Counted from the stretch's first letter, positions 25,217-35,800 are shown. The stretch is DNA of 64,000 nt from CBDEGR01 sp965237895 (GCA_965237895.1 CBDEGR010000002.1:1736001-1800000); one strand, 5' to 3'. Numbers and translations are program-made. The notes: a model not told the origin generated them from the sequence alone.

Positions 25217-26155
25217 CTATCCTTTATCGAGGACCATCAGGACGAATACAAGCGGCAAGTACCCGACCGAGGCCAGCAGGAGGCGGCGAGCGCCTTGTCG
25301 TGTGCGTGAGCGCACCATCTCCGCGGCATAGTAGAGAAACACCAGCCCCAAAGCCATGGAGCCGAACAGGTAGAGCTGACCGGTCAACCCCAACTGCGTG
25401 GGAAACAGACTGACCGGAAAGAGAGCTGCTGTATAAAGAAGAATCTGCCGCCCGGTCGCTTTCCCCTCCGGGTCGGCGACTGGCAGCATCAACATTCCAC
25501 CTCTTGCATAATCTTCACGGTACATCCAGGCGATCGCCAAAAAGTGCGGGAATTGCCAAAGAAAAAGAATCAGGAAGAGAATCCCGGCTTCCGGGTGAAG
25601 TTCCCCCCGCGCGCCGGCCCAACCGATCACCGGCGGCATGGCGCCGGGAACCGCGCCCACCAACGTGCAGAGCGGAGTTCGGCTCTTGAGCGGGGTGTAG
25701 AAGAACAGGTAGCTGACCAGTGTCCCGAGCGCCAACAGAGCGGCCGTCACGTTGACCGCCGAAGTCAGAGTTGCGATCCCCGCGCCGGCGAGCGTCAGGC
25801 CGAAGACCAAAGCGCTTCGGGGAGCGATTCGTCCGGTCGGAAGCGGTCGGCGCTCTGTCCTTTGCATCTTGGCATCGGAGTGCCGCTCCAGAAGTTGGTT
25901 CAGTGTTCCGGCTCCGGCCGCCACCAACCCTGTACCGAATACCGTATGAATCAGCAGGGAAACGTTTACCGACCCTTCGGAGGCGAGATAGAAGCCTGCG
26001 CCGGTGCTCATCAGGATCAACCACGTCACTTCCGGCTTGGTCAGTTCCAGGTAGCCGGCGAGAAGGCCGGAAAGGCGGTTCCACCAAGCCAGGGGCATTG
26101 CGCCTCGTTCTCCGGTGACCGACGTGAGGGTCTCGCTGAGATTTCTTGCTTGCAT
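25217..26155 (-). CDS. ctaB: Protohaem IX farnesyltransferase (haem O synthase)
   Basis: A 312-residue UbiA-type prenyltransferase that adds a farnesyl group to haem B. Diagnostic segments: LTKPEVTWLILMSTGAGF, NQLLERHSDAKMQRTERRPL with the Asp-rich metal site, and YTPLKSRTPLCTLVGAVPG. About nine membrane helices. The ATG at 26155 is chosen because TAGGAG lies five bases upstream; the in-frame start at 26188 overlaps ctaA. It lies 7 nt after ctaA, the next enzyme in haem A formation. Confidence 0.96.
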   Translation of the reverse strand: MQARNLSETLTSVTGERGAMPLAWWNRLSGLLAGYLELTKPEVTWLILMSTGAGFYLASEGSVNVSLLIHTVFGTGLVAAGAGTLNQLLERHSDAKMQRTERRPLPTGRIAPRSALVFGLTLAGAGIATLTSAVNVTAALLALGTLVSYLFFYTPLKSRTPLCTLVGAVPGAMPPVIGWAGARGELHPEAGILFLILFLWQFPHFLAIAWMYREDYARGGMLMLPVADPEGKATGRQILLYTAALFPVSLFPTQLGLTGQLYLFGSMALGLVFLYYAAEMVRSRTRQGARRLLLASVGYLPLVFVLMVLDKG

Positions 26156-26162
26156 ACGTCTC

Positions 26163-27170
26163 CTATTCGGAGAGGGTGGCCTCAGCAACGTTTACTTTGC
26201 TTGGCACTTTGCCGGGCTGCTTTGAGTTTTCCAATGCCACGGCATGTTTTTCTAATGCTCGGTGCGTCTCCAGCGTGAGCAGTACGCTTATCGCCAGAGT
26301 CAACGCGCCGGCGGTTACGTGAGCCGTCGTCAGAGCCACCAGAGGGAGCGTGGGCTGCGGCGCGTCCTGTGCAACCAGCCGGATCATGTAGGAACCCGTG
26401 CCTAATAGAAATTGGAGGAACAATAGTGCCATCAGGATTAAAGCAGCACGAACCATGTTCCATTGTTGAGGATACCCGTAAAACACACGAAAACAAGTCC
26501 AAAATGCCGCCACGAAGACGAGAATGGCTCCCATCAAATGCGGCACAATGCCTTCGCCGGAGTGCCTCAGCGCCGCGCCCAGCACAGTCTGCAATAAGAT
26601 CGCGCCTGAGGCGGCAACAGTCAAGTGCCGAAGTTGCGGCAACCCGTTGTCTTTTTCTCTCGCCAGGGGTTCACTCGACGCTGCCGTTCGAGCAGCACTC
26701 CAACGCGGGCTTGTAACAAGAGCCATGCTCACCATCAAACAGAAGAAGATTTGCGCCAAAGAGGCGTGGCCCATGGAGATGGGAAGCGGCAAAAAATAGA
26801 GAACCCCAATCCCTCCGAGGATACCCTGAGAAACAACAACGAGAAAAGAAATTCCACCAAGCCGCCGCACCCAACGGCGCTCCTCTTTTCTCCATGTCCA
26901 GAGGGCGAGAACGAGCGTAAGCAAGCCGACGAAGGCGGCAATCATTCGATGGGAATGTTCATATAGGATATTGCCTTGCATCGGCGGCATCCATTGGCCG
27001 TAGGAGAGCGGCCAGTCCGGCACGGACAAACCCGCTTCCCGGCTGGTGACGATCCCGCCGGCGATGATCAGAAGAAAGGTGACCGAGGCCGTAAAGATGG
27101 TAAAGTGGTGTCTTACCAAGCTTGCGGAATTCCCTTTCCTAGGAATGTTCGCTGAATTTTGCGTTGCCAT
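26163..27170 (-). CDS. ctaA: Haem A synthase (COX15/CtaA family)
   Basis: A 335-residue membrane protein that oxidises haem O to haem A. It has about eight helices with histidine ligands in YEHSHRMIAAFVGLL, SMGHASLAQIFF, AALRHSGEGIVPHLMGAIL and LTTAHVTAGALTLA. The segment TSREAGLSVPDWPLSYGQW near residues 42-60 is typical of the COX15 group. The N-terminus is hydrophilic. It directly precedes ctaB in the supercluster, matching the need for haem A in an aa3 oxidase. Confidence 0.95.
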   Translation of the reverse strand: MATQNSANIPRKGNSASLVRHHFTIFTASVTFLLIIAGGIVTSREAGLSVPDWPLSYGQWMPPMQGNILYEHSHRMIAAFVGLLTLVLALWTWRKEERRWVRRLGGISFLVVVSQGILGGIGVLYFLPLPISMGHASLAQIFFCLMVSMALVTSPRWSAARTAASSEPLAREKDNGLPQLRHLTVAASGAILLQTVLGAALRHSGEGIVPHLMGAILVFVAAFWTCFRVFYGYPQQWNMVRAALILMALLFLQFLLGTGSYMIRLVAQDAPQPTLPLVALTTAHVTAGALTLAISVLLTLETHRALEKHAVALENSKQPGKVPSKVNVAEATLSE

Positions 27171-27198
27171 ATGAAAAATACTCGGCGTCCGCCCGCAC

Positions 27199-27516
27199 CT
27201 ACCGAACAGGAAAACTCGACTCGCGGGCCGTCAACCCTTTCTCCCATTCGCCCGGCCCGCAGCGCTCCTCGGGAAGAATTTCTTCCTCCGAGTTTCGGTA
27301 GCGAAGTGCAAAGACGAAGATGCCGATAAAGAAAAAAAGCGCCGGGAGGAGGAGGAGGATAATCCCGAATTGAATTCCTTGGATCCCTTGGGACCCGGAG
27401 GCGGCAACGTTCTGGGCGCAGAGGGCGCAGGATTGTGCCCAGCCGGGCACCGCGGCGCTCCACAAGAGCACTGTCGCCGCTCCCAGCGCAGAAGGGATTT
27501 GCCGCATTCTTTTCAT
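27199..27516 (-). CDS. Small membrane protein with a CxxC motif, oxidase cluster
   Basis: A 105-residue protein: a cleavable-looking signal (ends VPGWAQ), the motif SCALCAQNVAASG just after it, one membrane helix (about residues 51-70) and a charged cytoplasmic tail. No named family recognised. Its place between oxidase subunit IV and haem A synthase suggests an oxidase assembly role, possibly copper or thiol chemistry at CxxC; that is inference. Confidence 0.6.
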   Translation of the reverse strand: MKRMRQIPSALGAATVLLWSAAVPGWAQSCALCAQNVAASGSQGIQGIQFGIILLLLPALFFFIGIFVFALRYRNSEEEILPEERCGPGEWEKGLTARESSFPVR

Positions 27517-27535
27517 TTCCTCGCCTCCCTCACCA

Positions 27536-27841
27536 TTACGGTTTCAATTCGTTCACGCGGACCGCGTCAGGGAAGAAGAAGAAGAGAAGAGCGATGACGA
27601 AGACCAGCGCCGGAATGAGGCTCAGTTTGAGGCTCAATCTCTCCTGCAACAGGTGCATAAAATAAGAGATGATGAGCCCTGCTTTAAAAATGGAAAGTGA
27701 AAGCAGCAGGAACAACATCACGATGACTGTAATCGATTGGTAAGTCAACAACACTTCAAGTCCCGATAGAGCGACCAAAGAGACCCACACTGCAATGTAG
27801 GTTTTTGTCGATCCGTGCTCGTGTCCGGTATCTGAACTCAT
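27536..27841 (-). CDS. Cytochrome c oxidase subunit IV-type protein (CyoD-like)
   Basis: A 101-residue protein with three membrane helices. The text YIAVWVSLVALSGLEVLLTY, then IFKAGLIISYFMHLL, matches the prokaryotic COX4/CyoD family; the helix-2 FKA...YFMHL element is the clearest sign. It is a small structural or assembly subunit. Located directly after the two subunit III genes. Confidence 0.85.
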   Translation of the reverse strand: MSSDTGHEHGSTKTYIAVWVSLVALSGLEVLLTYQSITVIVMLFLLLSLSIFKAGLIISYFMHLLQERLSLKLSLIPALVFVIALLFFFFPDAVRVNELKP

Positions 27842-27862
27842 ATTTTCCTCAAAGCCGAAAAT

Positions 27863-28480
27863 TTAATTTAATTTGGCCGACATCAAATAGACCAGCGGGA
27901 AGACGAACATCCAAACCAAGTCGACAAAGTGCCAGTACAGCCCGCTGACTTCGACGTCTTCGGCCGAGTACTTCCCCGAGCGGAAGCCAAGAGCAATCAC
28001 GCCCAGATAGACCACACCGACGGTCACGTGTGTCATGTGAAGACCGGTCAAGGCGAAAAAGGCTGCGCCGAAGCCGGGATGCCCCCACGGATTTGCGTTG
28101 AGAGTAACGCCTTCGTGGATCATCTCGGCCCACTCCCGAATGTGCAGGACGTTGAAGAGTACGCCTCCCAAGAGGGTCAGGAAGACCCACAGCACGACGC
28201 GGGAGCGGTTTCCCTGATGGGCGGCTCGTACACCGAGAACCATCGTCAAGCTGCTGCCCAGCAGAATGGAGGTCATCAGGGTTGCGTTGATGATGCTCGC
28301 GTTGCCGAAGGGTGTGGGCCAGGTGTCACTCGTCACTCGCATATAACTGTAGGCTACCAGCAGGGCGGCAAAAGTAATCGCATCGGAGACGATGAAGAGC
28401 CACATGCCGAATTTCTTCGACCCGATGCCGTAGGGGCGCTCGCCCCCGTCCCAGACCGAGGTTGATGAACTCTCAGGCAC
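27863..28480 (-). CDS. Haem-copper oxidase subunit III (second copy)
   Basis: A 205-residue membrane protein with about five helices. Subunit III signs: FGMWLFIVSDAITFAALL near the start, LTGLHMTHVTVGVVYL, and the end GLYWHFVDLVWMFVFPLVYL. It differs clearly from the copy just upstream, so this is a heteromeric or alternative pair and not a recent duplication. Six nt separate the two genes. Confidence 0.9.
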   Translation of the reverse strand: MPESSSTSVWDGGERPYGIGSKKFGMWLFIVSDAITFAALLVAYSYMRVTSDTWPTPFGNASIINATLMTSILLGSSLTMVLGVRAAHQGNRSRVVLWVFLTLLGGVLFNVLHIREWAEMIHEGVTLNANPWGHPGFGAAFFALTGLHMTHVTVGVVYLGVIALGFRSGKYSAEDVEVSGLYWHFVDLVWMFVFPLVYLMSAKLN

Positions 28481-28486
28481 GATTTT

Positions 28487-29158
28487 TTACCTCCACAAGG
28501 TAAGGAATAGGAATAGATAGACCCAGAGAAGGTCCATGAAATGCCAGTAGACGGACGTTACGAAAAACGCGGTTCTTGAAGATGAGACGGTAAGCACGGC
28601 CGCTCCACGCCACACCTTTAGATTGAGATAGACCAGCGCCGCTACTCCGCCCAGCAGGTGGACTCCATGTGCGACGGTCAAAACATAGAAGAAAGAGCTG
28701 CTGGGGTTCGTGTACACATAAACCCCGGCTGAGGCCAGTTGCCACCAAGCAACGAACTGTCCGGCAAAGAAGGCGATGCCGAGCAGCGTCGTAAGGCCGA
28801 GCAGGCCTCGGTATTCGGCGACGGCGTTTTTCATCAAAGCGCGTTTGGCGAACACCAAGGTTACGCTGCTGAGAAGGATTACCAGTGTGTTGATCCAGAG
28901 GATATTCGGTAATTCGGTCGGCACCCAGTCGTCGGAGAGGCCCCTTCGCACCACCATGGCGCTGGTAAAGGAGATAAAAAGCATCACGATCGGCGCGAGT
29001 GCGACCCAGATCCCCAACCGGGACGTGCGGCCCGAAGGGCGTCCGTAGAGCGGCTCTTCTTCGGGGCGGCCCCAGAAACCCCGTCTGTTTCCTCCGCTCG
29101 GAGGTGGGAGGTCCGTTCGTTTCGGGCTGGGAGGGGCGATGGTCGTCGTTGCCGTCAT
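28487..29158 (-). CDS. ctaE: Haem-copper oxidase subunit III (first copy)
   Basis: A 223-residue protein with a Pro-rich cytoplasmic start (about 45 residues) and five helices. Family signs are FFYVLTVAHGVHLLGGVAAL and the ending FVTSVYWHFMDLLWVYLFL. Shorter than mitochondrial COX3, lacking the first two helices, as usual in many bacteria. Lies 26 nt after subunit I. Confidence 0.9.
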   Translation of the reverse strand: MTATTTIAPPSPKRTDLPPPSGGNRRGFWGRPEEEPLYGRPSGRTSRLGIWVALAPIVMLFISFTSAMVVRRGLSDDWVPTELPNILWINTLVILLSSVTLVFAKRALMKNAVAEYRGLLGLTTLLGIAFFAGQFVAWWQLASAGVYVYTNPSSSFFYVLTVAHGVHLLGGVAALVYLNLKVWRGAAVLTVSSSRTAFFVTSVYWHFMDLLWVYLFLFLTLWR

Positions 29159-29184
29159 GCAAGCTCCTTCGATTCCCGCTTTCC

Positions 29185-30960
29185 TCAGTCGCCGATTTTT
29201 TCCGGGGAGGTTTGCATTACATAGTCCTTCGCCGCCCCGGGAACGCTGAATTCATAGGGGCCGTGGTATACCTGCGGGTGCTTCCCGGAAAAGTTATCGA
29301 ACGGCGGAGGCGAAGGGACCGTCCACTCCAACGTGGTGGCTTCCCAAGGATTCTCCGATGCCTTTTCTCCCTTGAACATACTCCAGAAAAGATTGATCAG
29401 GAAGATCAGTTGGGTTGCCGCCGTAAGGATGGCTGCTGCGGTGATGAAATGTTGTACATCCCACAAGGAACTCAGGAAATCCACTCCGCGAAGGTCGGGA
29501 TACCGCCGCGGATGTCCTTCGAGCCCCAGATAGTGCATGGTGAGGAAGATGGCATAGACGCCGGCGAACGTCAGCAGGAAGTGGATCTTCCCCCATGTAT
29601 CATTCATCATGCGGCCGAACATCTTGGGGAACCAGAAGGTGGTTCCGGCAAACATTCCGAAGATGGCCGCCACACCCATGGTCATGTGGAAGTGGCCGAC
29701 TACAAAATAGGTGTCATGGAAGTAGATGTCCACCGCGGGCTGGCCTAGGAAGATGCCTCCCAGTCCGCCGGTGATGAAGATGGAGACGAAGCCGATGGCG
29801 TAGAGCATCGGCGCCGGTAAACGCAGCTTGCCGCCCCATAAAGTCCCCAGCCAATTGAACGTCTTAATGGCCGAAGGGACGGCAATCGCTACCGTGACAA
29901 GGGAGAAGGCGAAGGCTGAGTACGGGCTCATGCCGCTCATGAACATATGGTGGCCCCAGACGCAGAATCCTAGAAAAGCAATGGACAGCAGGGCGTAGAC
30001 CATGGCGCGGTAGCCGAAAACGGGCTTCCGCGCAAAGGTGGAGAGAATGTGGGAGACGACTCCCATGCCGGGAAGAATCGCGATGTAGACCTCCGGGTGG
30101 CCGAAGAACCAGAACAGATGCTGCCAGAGAAGCGGAGAACCGCCGCTGCGGTCGATAATCTTGTCGCTGATGATCAGCCCGCCGGGAATAAAGAAGCTGG
30201 TGCCGCCGAGCTTATCGAGCAGCAGCAGCGCGCCCGCGGCGAAAAGCACCGCGAAGGAGAGTAACCCCAACACGGCCGTGACGAACCAACTCCAGCAGGT
30301 GAGAGGCAGCCGCCACAAGGTCATTCCTTTGGCGCGAAGGTCGAGCGTGGTGACGATAAAATTGATGGCGCCGAGTAAGGCGGCGACACAGAACAGCGCA
30401 ATGCTGATGACCCATAAGGTCTGTCCCATTCCCAGTCCCGGGCCTGCCACCGAACCGACGGCGCTCAAGGGCGGGTAAGCGGTCCAGCCGGAGATCGGCG
30501 CGCCGTCGGGCACGAAGAAGGCCATCAACATGACGCCCAGCGAGACGAACGTGATCCAGAAGGAGAGCATGTTCAAACGCGGGAAGGCCATGTCCTCGGC
30601 GCCGATTTGAATGGGCAGGATAAAATTTCCAAATCCGCTCTGCGGAGCCGTGGTCAGCACAAAGAAGACCATAAGGGTGCCGTGCATGGTCATGATGGAA
30701 AGGTAGAGTTCCGGCGTCATGACGCCGCCCGGGGCGCCGTCCGGGGCCAAGCTGCCCAGCAGCGGGATGACGGCGTCCGGCCAAACCAGCCGGATCCGCA
30801 TCAGAACGGAGAGCACCATCCCCACCACAACCGAAAACAGCGCCAGGAAGAAATATTGGATCCCGATGACTTTGTGGTCGAGGCTGAAGACATATTTCCA
30901 GATGAAAGCCCTCGGGGCCGCATGCTGATGGACAGCCTCCACCGGTGCACTTCCTGCCAT
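29185..30960 (-). CDS. ctaD: Cytochrome c oxidase subunit I (type A haem-copper oxidase)
   Basis: A 591-residue protein with about 12 helices that reduces oxygen and pumps protons. Ligands are visible: CuB histidines in FWFFGHPEVYIAILPG and in WGHHMFMSG, haem ligands in MTMHGTLMVFFVLT and VGHFHMTMG. The HPEVY sequence (Glu and the cross-linked Tyr) marks an A1-type D-channel glutamate. The C-terminal tail carries WTVPSPPPFDNF. It follows subunit II and precedes two subunit III genes. Confidence 0.97.
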   Translation of the reverse strand: MAGSAPVEAVHQHAAPRAFIWKYVFSLDHKVIGIQYFFLALFSVVVGMVLSVLMRIRLVWPDAVIPLLGSLAPDGAPGGVMTPELYLSIMTMHGTLMVFFVLTTAPQSGFGNFILPIQIGAEDMAFPRLNMLSFWITFVSLGVMLMAFFVPDGAPISGWTAYPPLSAVGSVAGPGLGMGQTLWVISIALFCVAALLGAINFIVTTLDLRAKGMTLWRLPLTCWSWFVTAVLGLLSFAVLFAAGALLLLDKLGGTSFFIPGGLIISDKIIDRSGGSPLLWQHLFWFFGHPEVYIAILPGMGVVSHILSTFARKPVFGYRAMVYALLSIAFLGFCVWGHHMFMSGMSPYSAFAFSLVTVAIAVPSAIKTFNWLGTLWGGKLRLPAPMLYAIGFVSIFITGGLGGIFLGQPAVDIYFHDTYFVVGHFHMTMGVAAIFGMFAGTTFWFPKMFGRMMNDTWGKIHFLLTFAGVYAIFLTMHYLGLEGHPRRYPDLRGVDFLSSLWDVQHFITAAAILTAATQLIFLINLFWSMFKGEKASENPWEATTLEWTVPSPPPFDNFSGKHPQVYHGPYEFSVPGAAKDYVMQTSPEKIGD

Positions 30961-31002
30961 TTCGCTACCTCTTCATTTGGAGTTCAGGTTGAGTCACCCG
31001 GA

Positions 31003-31803
31003 TCAGTAAAGTTCTGCCGCTCGCGCTTCCAGCCACGTTTCGAAGTCTTCCGTAGAAACCACTTCGACAAAGCTCCGCATTTCGTGGTGTTGCATTCCGC
31101 ACAGTTCGGCGCACATCAACTCATACTTGCCGATTTTGGTCGCCGTGAAGTGGATGCGGATGACCAATCCAGGGACCAAATCCTGCTTCAGACGCAATTC
31201 ACGGACCCAGAATCCGTGCAGCACGTCCTTCGATCGCAGGATCAGTTCCACCGGCCGATGGACGGGGATCACAAGGCTGGGGACGACGATGTCGTCCTGC
31301 GATTCGGTGTCGTGATCGAAGTCCAGTCCCAGCGGATTGGCGGCTGCATCATCGACTAATTCCAGATGGCGAGGGCCGAACTTCTCGTCCGCGCCCGCAA
31401 AACGGAAGTTCCAGGCGAATTGCTGCGCGGTGACTTCCACTTGAAGGGCTCCTTCGGGAGCGTTCGTGTATCGGATCTCCGCCCAACTGGGTAGGCCCAT
31501 CAAGCCCAGAGAGAAGAAGAAGAAAAAGGTGGCCGCCGTCCAGATATACTCGAGCTTGTTGCTTCCGTGGGAGTAGCTCACTTTTTGGACGGCGGTTCCG
31601 CGGCGTTTCCAGATGAGAAAGGCCAGGGAGAGTTGCGCCAACAGGAAAATGACGCCGCAGCAGATCATCGTAAGAATCAAATGCTTATCGATTCCGGCAC
31701 CGTGGACCGATACGTTCTCCGGCATCCACCATACCTTCGCCGCAAACAAGCCCGCCGATATCAGCGTGATCACCGCCAACAAAAACGCAAAACCGAATGC
31801 CAT
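31003..31803 (-). CDS. ctaC: Cytochrome c oxidase subunit II
   Basis: A 266-residue protein with two N-terminal membrane helices and a periplasmic cupredoxin domain. The CuA centre is complete: His in KDVLHGFWV, then CAELCGMQHHEM (C-x3-C-x3-H-x2-M). So it takes electrons from cytochrome c, not quinol. No fused cytochrome c domain is present, so it is aa3-type rather than caa3. The ATG at 31803 with GGAAGGAG upstream is preferred; the open frame extends 34 codons further. Confidence 0.95.
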   Translation of the reverse strand: MAFGFAFLLAVITLISAGLFAAKVWWMPENVSVHGAGIDKHLILTMICCGVIFLLAQLSLAFLIWKRRGTAVQKVSYSHGSNKLEYIWTAATFFFFFSLGLMGLPSWAEIRYTNAPEGALQVEVTAQQFAWNFRFAGADEKFGPRHLELVDDAAANPLGLDFDHDTESQDDIVVPSLVIPVHRPVELILRSKDVLHGFWVRELRLKQDLVPGLVIRIHFTATKIGKYELMCAELCGMQHHEMRSFVEVVSTEDFETWLEARAAELY

Positions 31804-31990
31804 AAGCTTCGTGCTCCTTCCGGAGAGAGCCGAACGTTTTTCGTCCTTAAAACGATCCCCAGGAAAGCTTTGCGACGGACAACACCGACTCCGCGCAAAA
31901 TTCAATTCGTTGGAGTTTCCGGTCCGCCCGGCTCCAACCTATGGGTGGGGCCTTGGGGGCCGGGCACATCGGAACCTGTTGGGAAACGTA

Positions 31991-32782
31991 TTAGCCCTTG
32001 AACGTAAAATCGGCCGCTTTCGATTCCTTCTCGGTCACGGTCACTTTCTGCTCTTGCGTTCCATACTTTTCATGCCAGGCTTCGATCACATAGTCGCCTG
32101 GCGGCAGCCCAGAAATTTCAAACGACCCGTCTTCGCCGCTGACGGAGAAAAACGGGTGCCGGACCACGCCGATATAAGCCCGCATCCAAGGATGGACGTT
32201 GCACTTGACCGGAATCATGACTTCCGGTCGGGTGAATTTTCTCTTGAGCGGCGCGGCTCCCGGCGGCATCGAAGTGTTCCACTCGCGGTTTTTCTCCGGC
32301 ATCGGGTGGATGTTGTGGCTGATGTCCGGGTCGCTGGCATAAATCAGCAGCTCCTGGTTTGCCTGCACGCCCACAACACGGGGATGGTAAAGGCAGCCTT
32401 TTTGGTCCAGTTTTGCAGACTCCGTCGACACGGCGAAGCTCTTTCCTTCCAGCCCGCCTTTGATGTAGACGAAGACATTTTTCAGCGTCCCGTTGTCGTT
32501 GACGACAACAGTTTCGACATATACCGTCTTGCCGCCGTGCATTTTTTCGCATTCCGGAGTGCCCGACATGGAGATTTTTCGTGCTCTCGGCGCCGTCCCC
32601 TCGAAAGCGATCTTTCCGGTAACCCTCGCCGCCGTTGCCGGGTCCACTTCGGTCACGGCCTCTGCGGCGGGCGCGGCTTCTTCTTCCGTCTCAGCCACTT
32701 CGGCGTCTTTCCGGCAGCCCGCCAGAAAAAGTCCCACGGATAAAATCACCAAAGTCATCAAAACTAATCTCGCATACTTCAT
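31991..32782 (-). CDS. Cupredoxin-like / carboxypeptidase-regulatory-like lipoprotein
   Basis: A 263-residue lipoprotein: signal with lipobox LFLAGC, an acidic Ala/Glu linker, then a beta-rich domain with histidines and a cysteine in SDPDISHNIHPMPEKN and VKCNVHPWMRAYIGVV. This resembles plastocyanin-like proteins found near respiratory genes. The last ~60 residues (EDGSFEISGLPPGDYVIEAW) form a CarboxypepD_reg-like beta domain. It lies between the octahaem cytochrome and oxidase subunit II, so an electron-carrier role is plausible; the full type I copper ligand set was not established. Confidence 0.7.
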   Translation of the reverse strand: MKYARLVLMTLVILSVGLFLAGCRKDAEVAETEEEAAPAAEAVTEVDPATAARVTGKIAFEGTAPRARKISMSGTPECEKMHGGKTVYVETVVVNDNGTLKNVFVYIKGGLEGKSFAVSTESAKLDQKGCLYHPRVVGVQANQELLIYASDPDISHNIHPMPEKNREWNTSMPPGAAPLKRKFTRPEVMIPVKCNVHPWMRAYIGVVRHPFFSVSGEDGSFEISGLPPGDYVIEAWHEKYGTQEQKVTVTEKESKAADFTFKG

Positions 32783-32851
32783 TAATTTTTATTCGCCTTT
32801 CTCTTAAAATTTTAGGTTCTGTCCGTACCGTCGTTCCTCAGCCTTAGGATT

Positions 32852-35800
32852 TCAACGCCCGGTCAGGCGACGAAGCTCCTCCGGCGTAAACTGAAACATG
32901 TAGCGGACCAAAAGTTCTGCGTGATCTTTCGAATAACCCCGAAAAGCGGATGGGGTCGATCCGCCAAAGTCAAATACCCAACGGTCGCCCTCGAGGCGGA
33001 ATAGGCCGGAAGGCATGGCCGTACCCGGACTCATGTCGGCTGGGTCCAGCATCCAGCGGCGGGTCCAGCCGGGTTTTAAGCGTTCGGCAGCCAGCAGGAA
33101 GTTCGGCGCGGTTGCGATTCGATCGTGCGCCGCCTCGCCCGTCGCGTGGCACTTCAGGCACGGCGCCGCCGGATGGGTAAACAATTGACGGGCCATGACG
33201 CGCTCTGCGGGCGTCAAAGGCACCGTCTTCGGTGCAATATAAGGCTGAGCTTGAACGCTGAGCGCTTCGAAGTACCGGACTAATTTTCGAATTTCGCCGG
33301 GTGAGAAGTTAAAGGTCGGCATCCTTGCATGCAGGTATTTCCTCACGCCGTTCCCGTTCGTTTGCGTTTTACTCATGGCGGGATTGTCCAGGAATTCAAC
33401 CAACCAGGCCGGATTCACCCGCGCTCCTTCGCCGACCAGCGAAGGAGGCAGTTGCTCCTTCCAATCCGGGTCTTGGTAGCGCGGAAGCGTCATCAGGACC
33501 GATTCCCGGCCGATCTTCACCTGATGGCATCCTTGGCAATTGTACTTCTGAATAACCCACCAGCCTTCTTGAATATCCCGGCTTTGGTCCTCCGGCAGGT
33601 AGAAGTAGCGCGCCGGCAGTTGTGAGTCCACAGCGCCAAGCAGGAAGGTAGTCAGGGCCGCAACCTCTTCCGGCTTCAGGTTCGGTTTCGGCATGCGAAG
33701 CTTTTCGAGCCGCGTCCGTTCCTTTCCTTGGTCGAAGAAGGCCGGGTTGTCCATTTTGCGTTCGAAAAACCCCTTGTGGTTGTACCAGCTTTCGTTTTTC
33801 GCGACGTGGGTCAGCAGAGCAAAGTCGAGACGCTCAATCGGCTTGCTGCCTTCCGTGGTCAACTCCGTGCCGTTGCGGCTCTCTTCTTCGAATCCGGCGA
33901 TCTCATGGCAGCCCGCGCAACCGAAGTGCCGCACCCAATCCCGCCCTGGTTTTTTCATCTCCGGGTCGTTCAAATATGGGGCAGGGGAGTAGCCGGCATC
34001 GTCCCGTTTCAGGGTGATGAGATAACCGGCGATGTCCCGTGCTTCCTGTTGGGTCAGCCGCAGGCTGGGCATCACGGTCATCTGCTGCACTTGGAGCTCG
34101 TCGCCGTCGTTCGGGCAGGCGCTGTTTCCAATGCCGAATTCAAACGGCAGGCCGTGGCGGGCGTAATCTTCCGGGCCGAGGTCGCGTTCTTCGGTGGGGC
34201 AGTAGGGGCGGGTTCTTACGCGGGGATTGTGCACCCAACGTACCAGGTAGTTGTAGTTGGCCTTCTCGCCCACCCGCGACAGGTTGGCCGCGAAGGTCCC
34301 GCCGACGGCGTCTTCACCCTCGCCCACCGCATGGCACCCCATGCAACCGCGCGTTTCGAATAATTCCTTGCCGCGACCTGCCTCCCCGTGCGGCTGCCGG
34401 GGAAGCTCCGCTTCATAGCTCGATTGCCACAGGAAAGCGGCAATCGATCGGCGTTGCTCTTCGTCAAGGCGAAACGCCGGCATCTTGGTGGTGGGCCGGA
34501 AGCGGTGCGGGTCTTCGAGCCAAACGGGAATCCATTCGGGACGAAGTTTCAGTCGAATCTCCTTCAGGCTGGGGCCGACCTTTTTCAATTCCTGCATCAG
34601 GTTCTTCGCCCGGAATTTCACCTGCTCCATCTCATGGTCCAGATTGCTGTTGACGACGCGAAGGTTCTCCGCGCGGGCGTAGAGGCGCACCGCCTCGTCG
34701 TCGTCCATGGTCTTATCGCCCTTTTCGATGCTCCGATCGGACTCTATCTCGTTGTTGCGCTTCTCTTTTTCAATCGCACGGAGGCGTTGCCGCGCGGCCA
34801 GAAATTCTTCCGACTCGCGGTCGAAACCTTCAAAGCGGTGGCAGCCGATGCATCCGCGCTGCTGGAACAGATTCTTCCCTTGGTTGAGCACGTCGGCGTG
34901 ATCCAGAACCAGGTCGTTCCCATGGCATTGATGGCAACCCGCTTCGACGTTCTCTTTGGGGAAGAGCGGCCAGAGCCAGTGCTTGTAGGTTCCATGCCCC
35001 TTTTCGACGCTGCTGGTGGCGCGCCCGTTGCCGTTGTGGCAGGGGGTACAACCGAACTGTTCCGTATCATGAATGGCGAGCAGTTCGAGCGAAGGGTGGG
35101 ATGTAAACGCCTTTTCACCGCCCATATCCTTTGCCGTCAGGACCACCTTGGTGGGAACTAAATCACGGTCCGTTCCCAGGTGGCACGAGGCGCACCGGTC
35201 GACCAAATCGACGTCCTGCACGTGAATCTGCCGAATATCCGTATCGAATTTATCCATTTTGTAACGGAGTCCGCGCAGCTGGAGGACGGTAAGACCTACG
35301 AGCTTCTCCTTCAGGTAGGCGTCCCGCGCCTTACTAAGTTCGCTCTCCTTGGCAAGGGCCGCTACGCGCTGGGCCAGCAATTCTGCCCGGTGTTTCTGGA
35401 GGCGAATGAATTCGGCGTCCAACTCGTCATAGGTCATCTCCTGGATTTCAGGGTTATGACCGGGGCGGGGAACTTCGAACGGTCCCTTCTTCGCTTCTTT
35501 CACGTCCTCTTGCAGAGTGGCCTTTCGGCTTTCACTGGTGGCGACTTCAACCTGGTAGATGAGCGCCGTCACCTCGCCGCGCGCCGCCTGGAAAACCTTG
35601 GTCAGGGCGGCAATCTGCCGGTTGACAAGTTTTGTTTCTTCATCGATCTCCGCAATCTGCGGCTCGACAGCTTCCCTTTCTTCATTTAACTGTTGATCGA
35701 TATTTTTGAATTCGTCCGAGCTGCGGATCTTCTTTTCTTCGGCGTCCTGGCTTTTAATGGTTTTGTCGAGGAAGGCGGAGTACTGCTCCACGAAGCGGCT

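Noticed and set aside
31613..32743. A 376-codon plus-strand frame over ctaC and the lipoprotein gene
   Set aside because: It runs antisense through two genes with clear CuA and lipobox motifs. Its translation has no domain.
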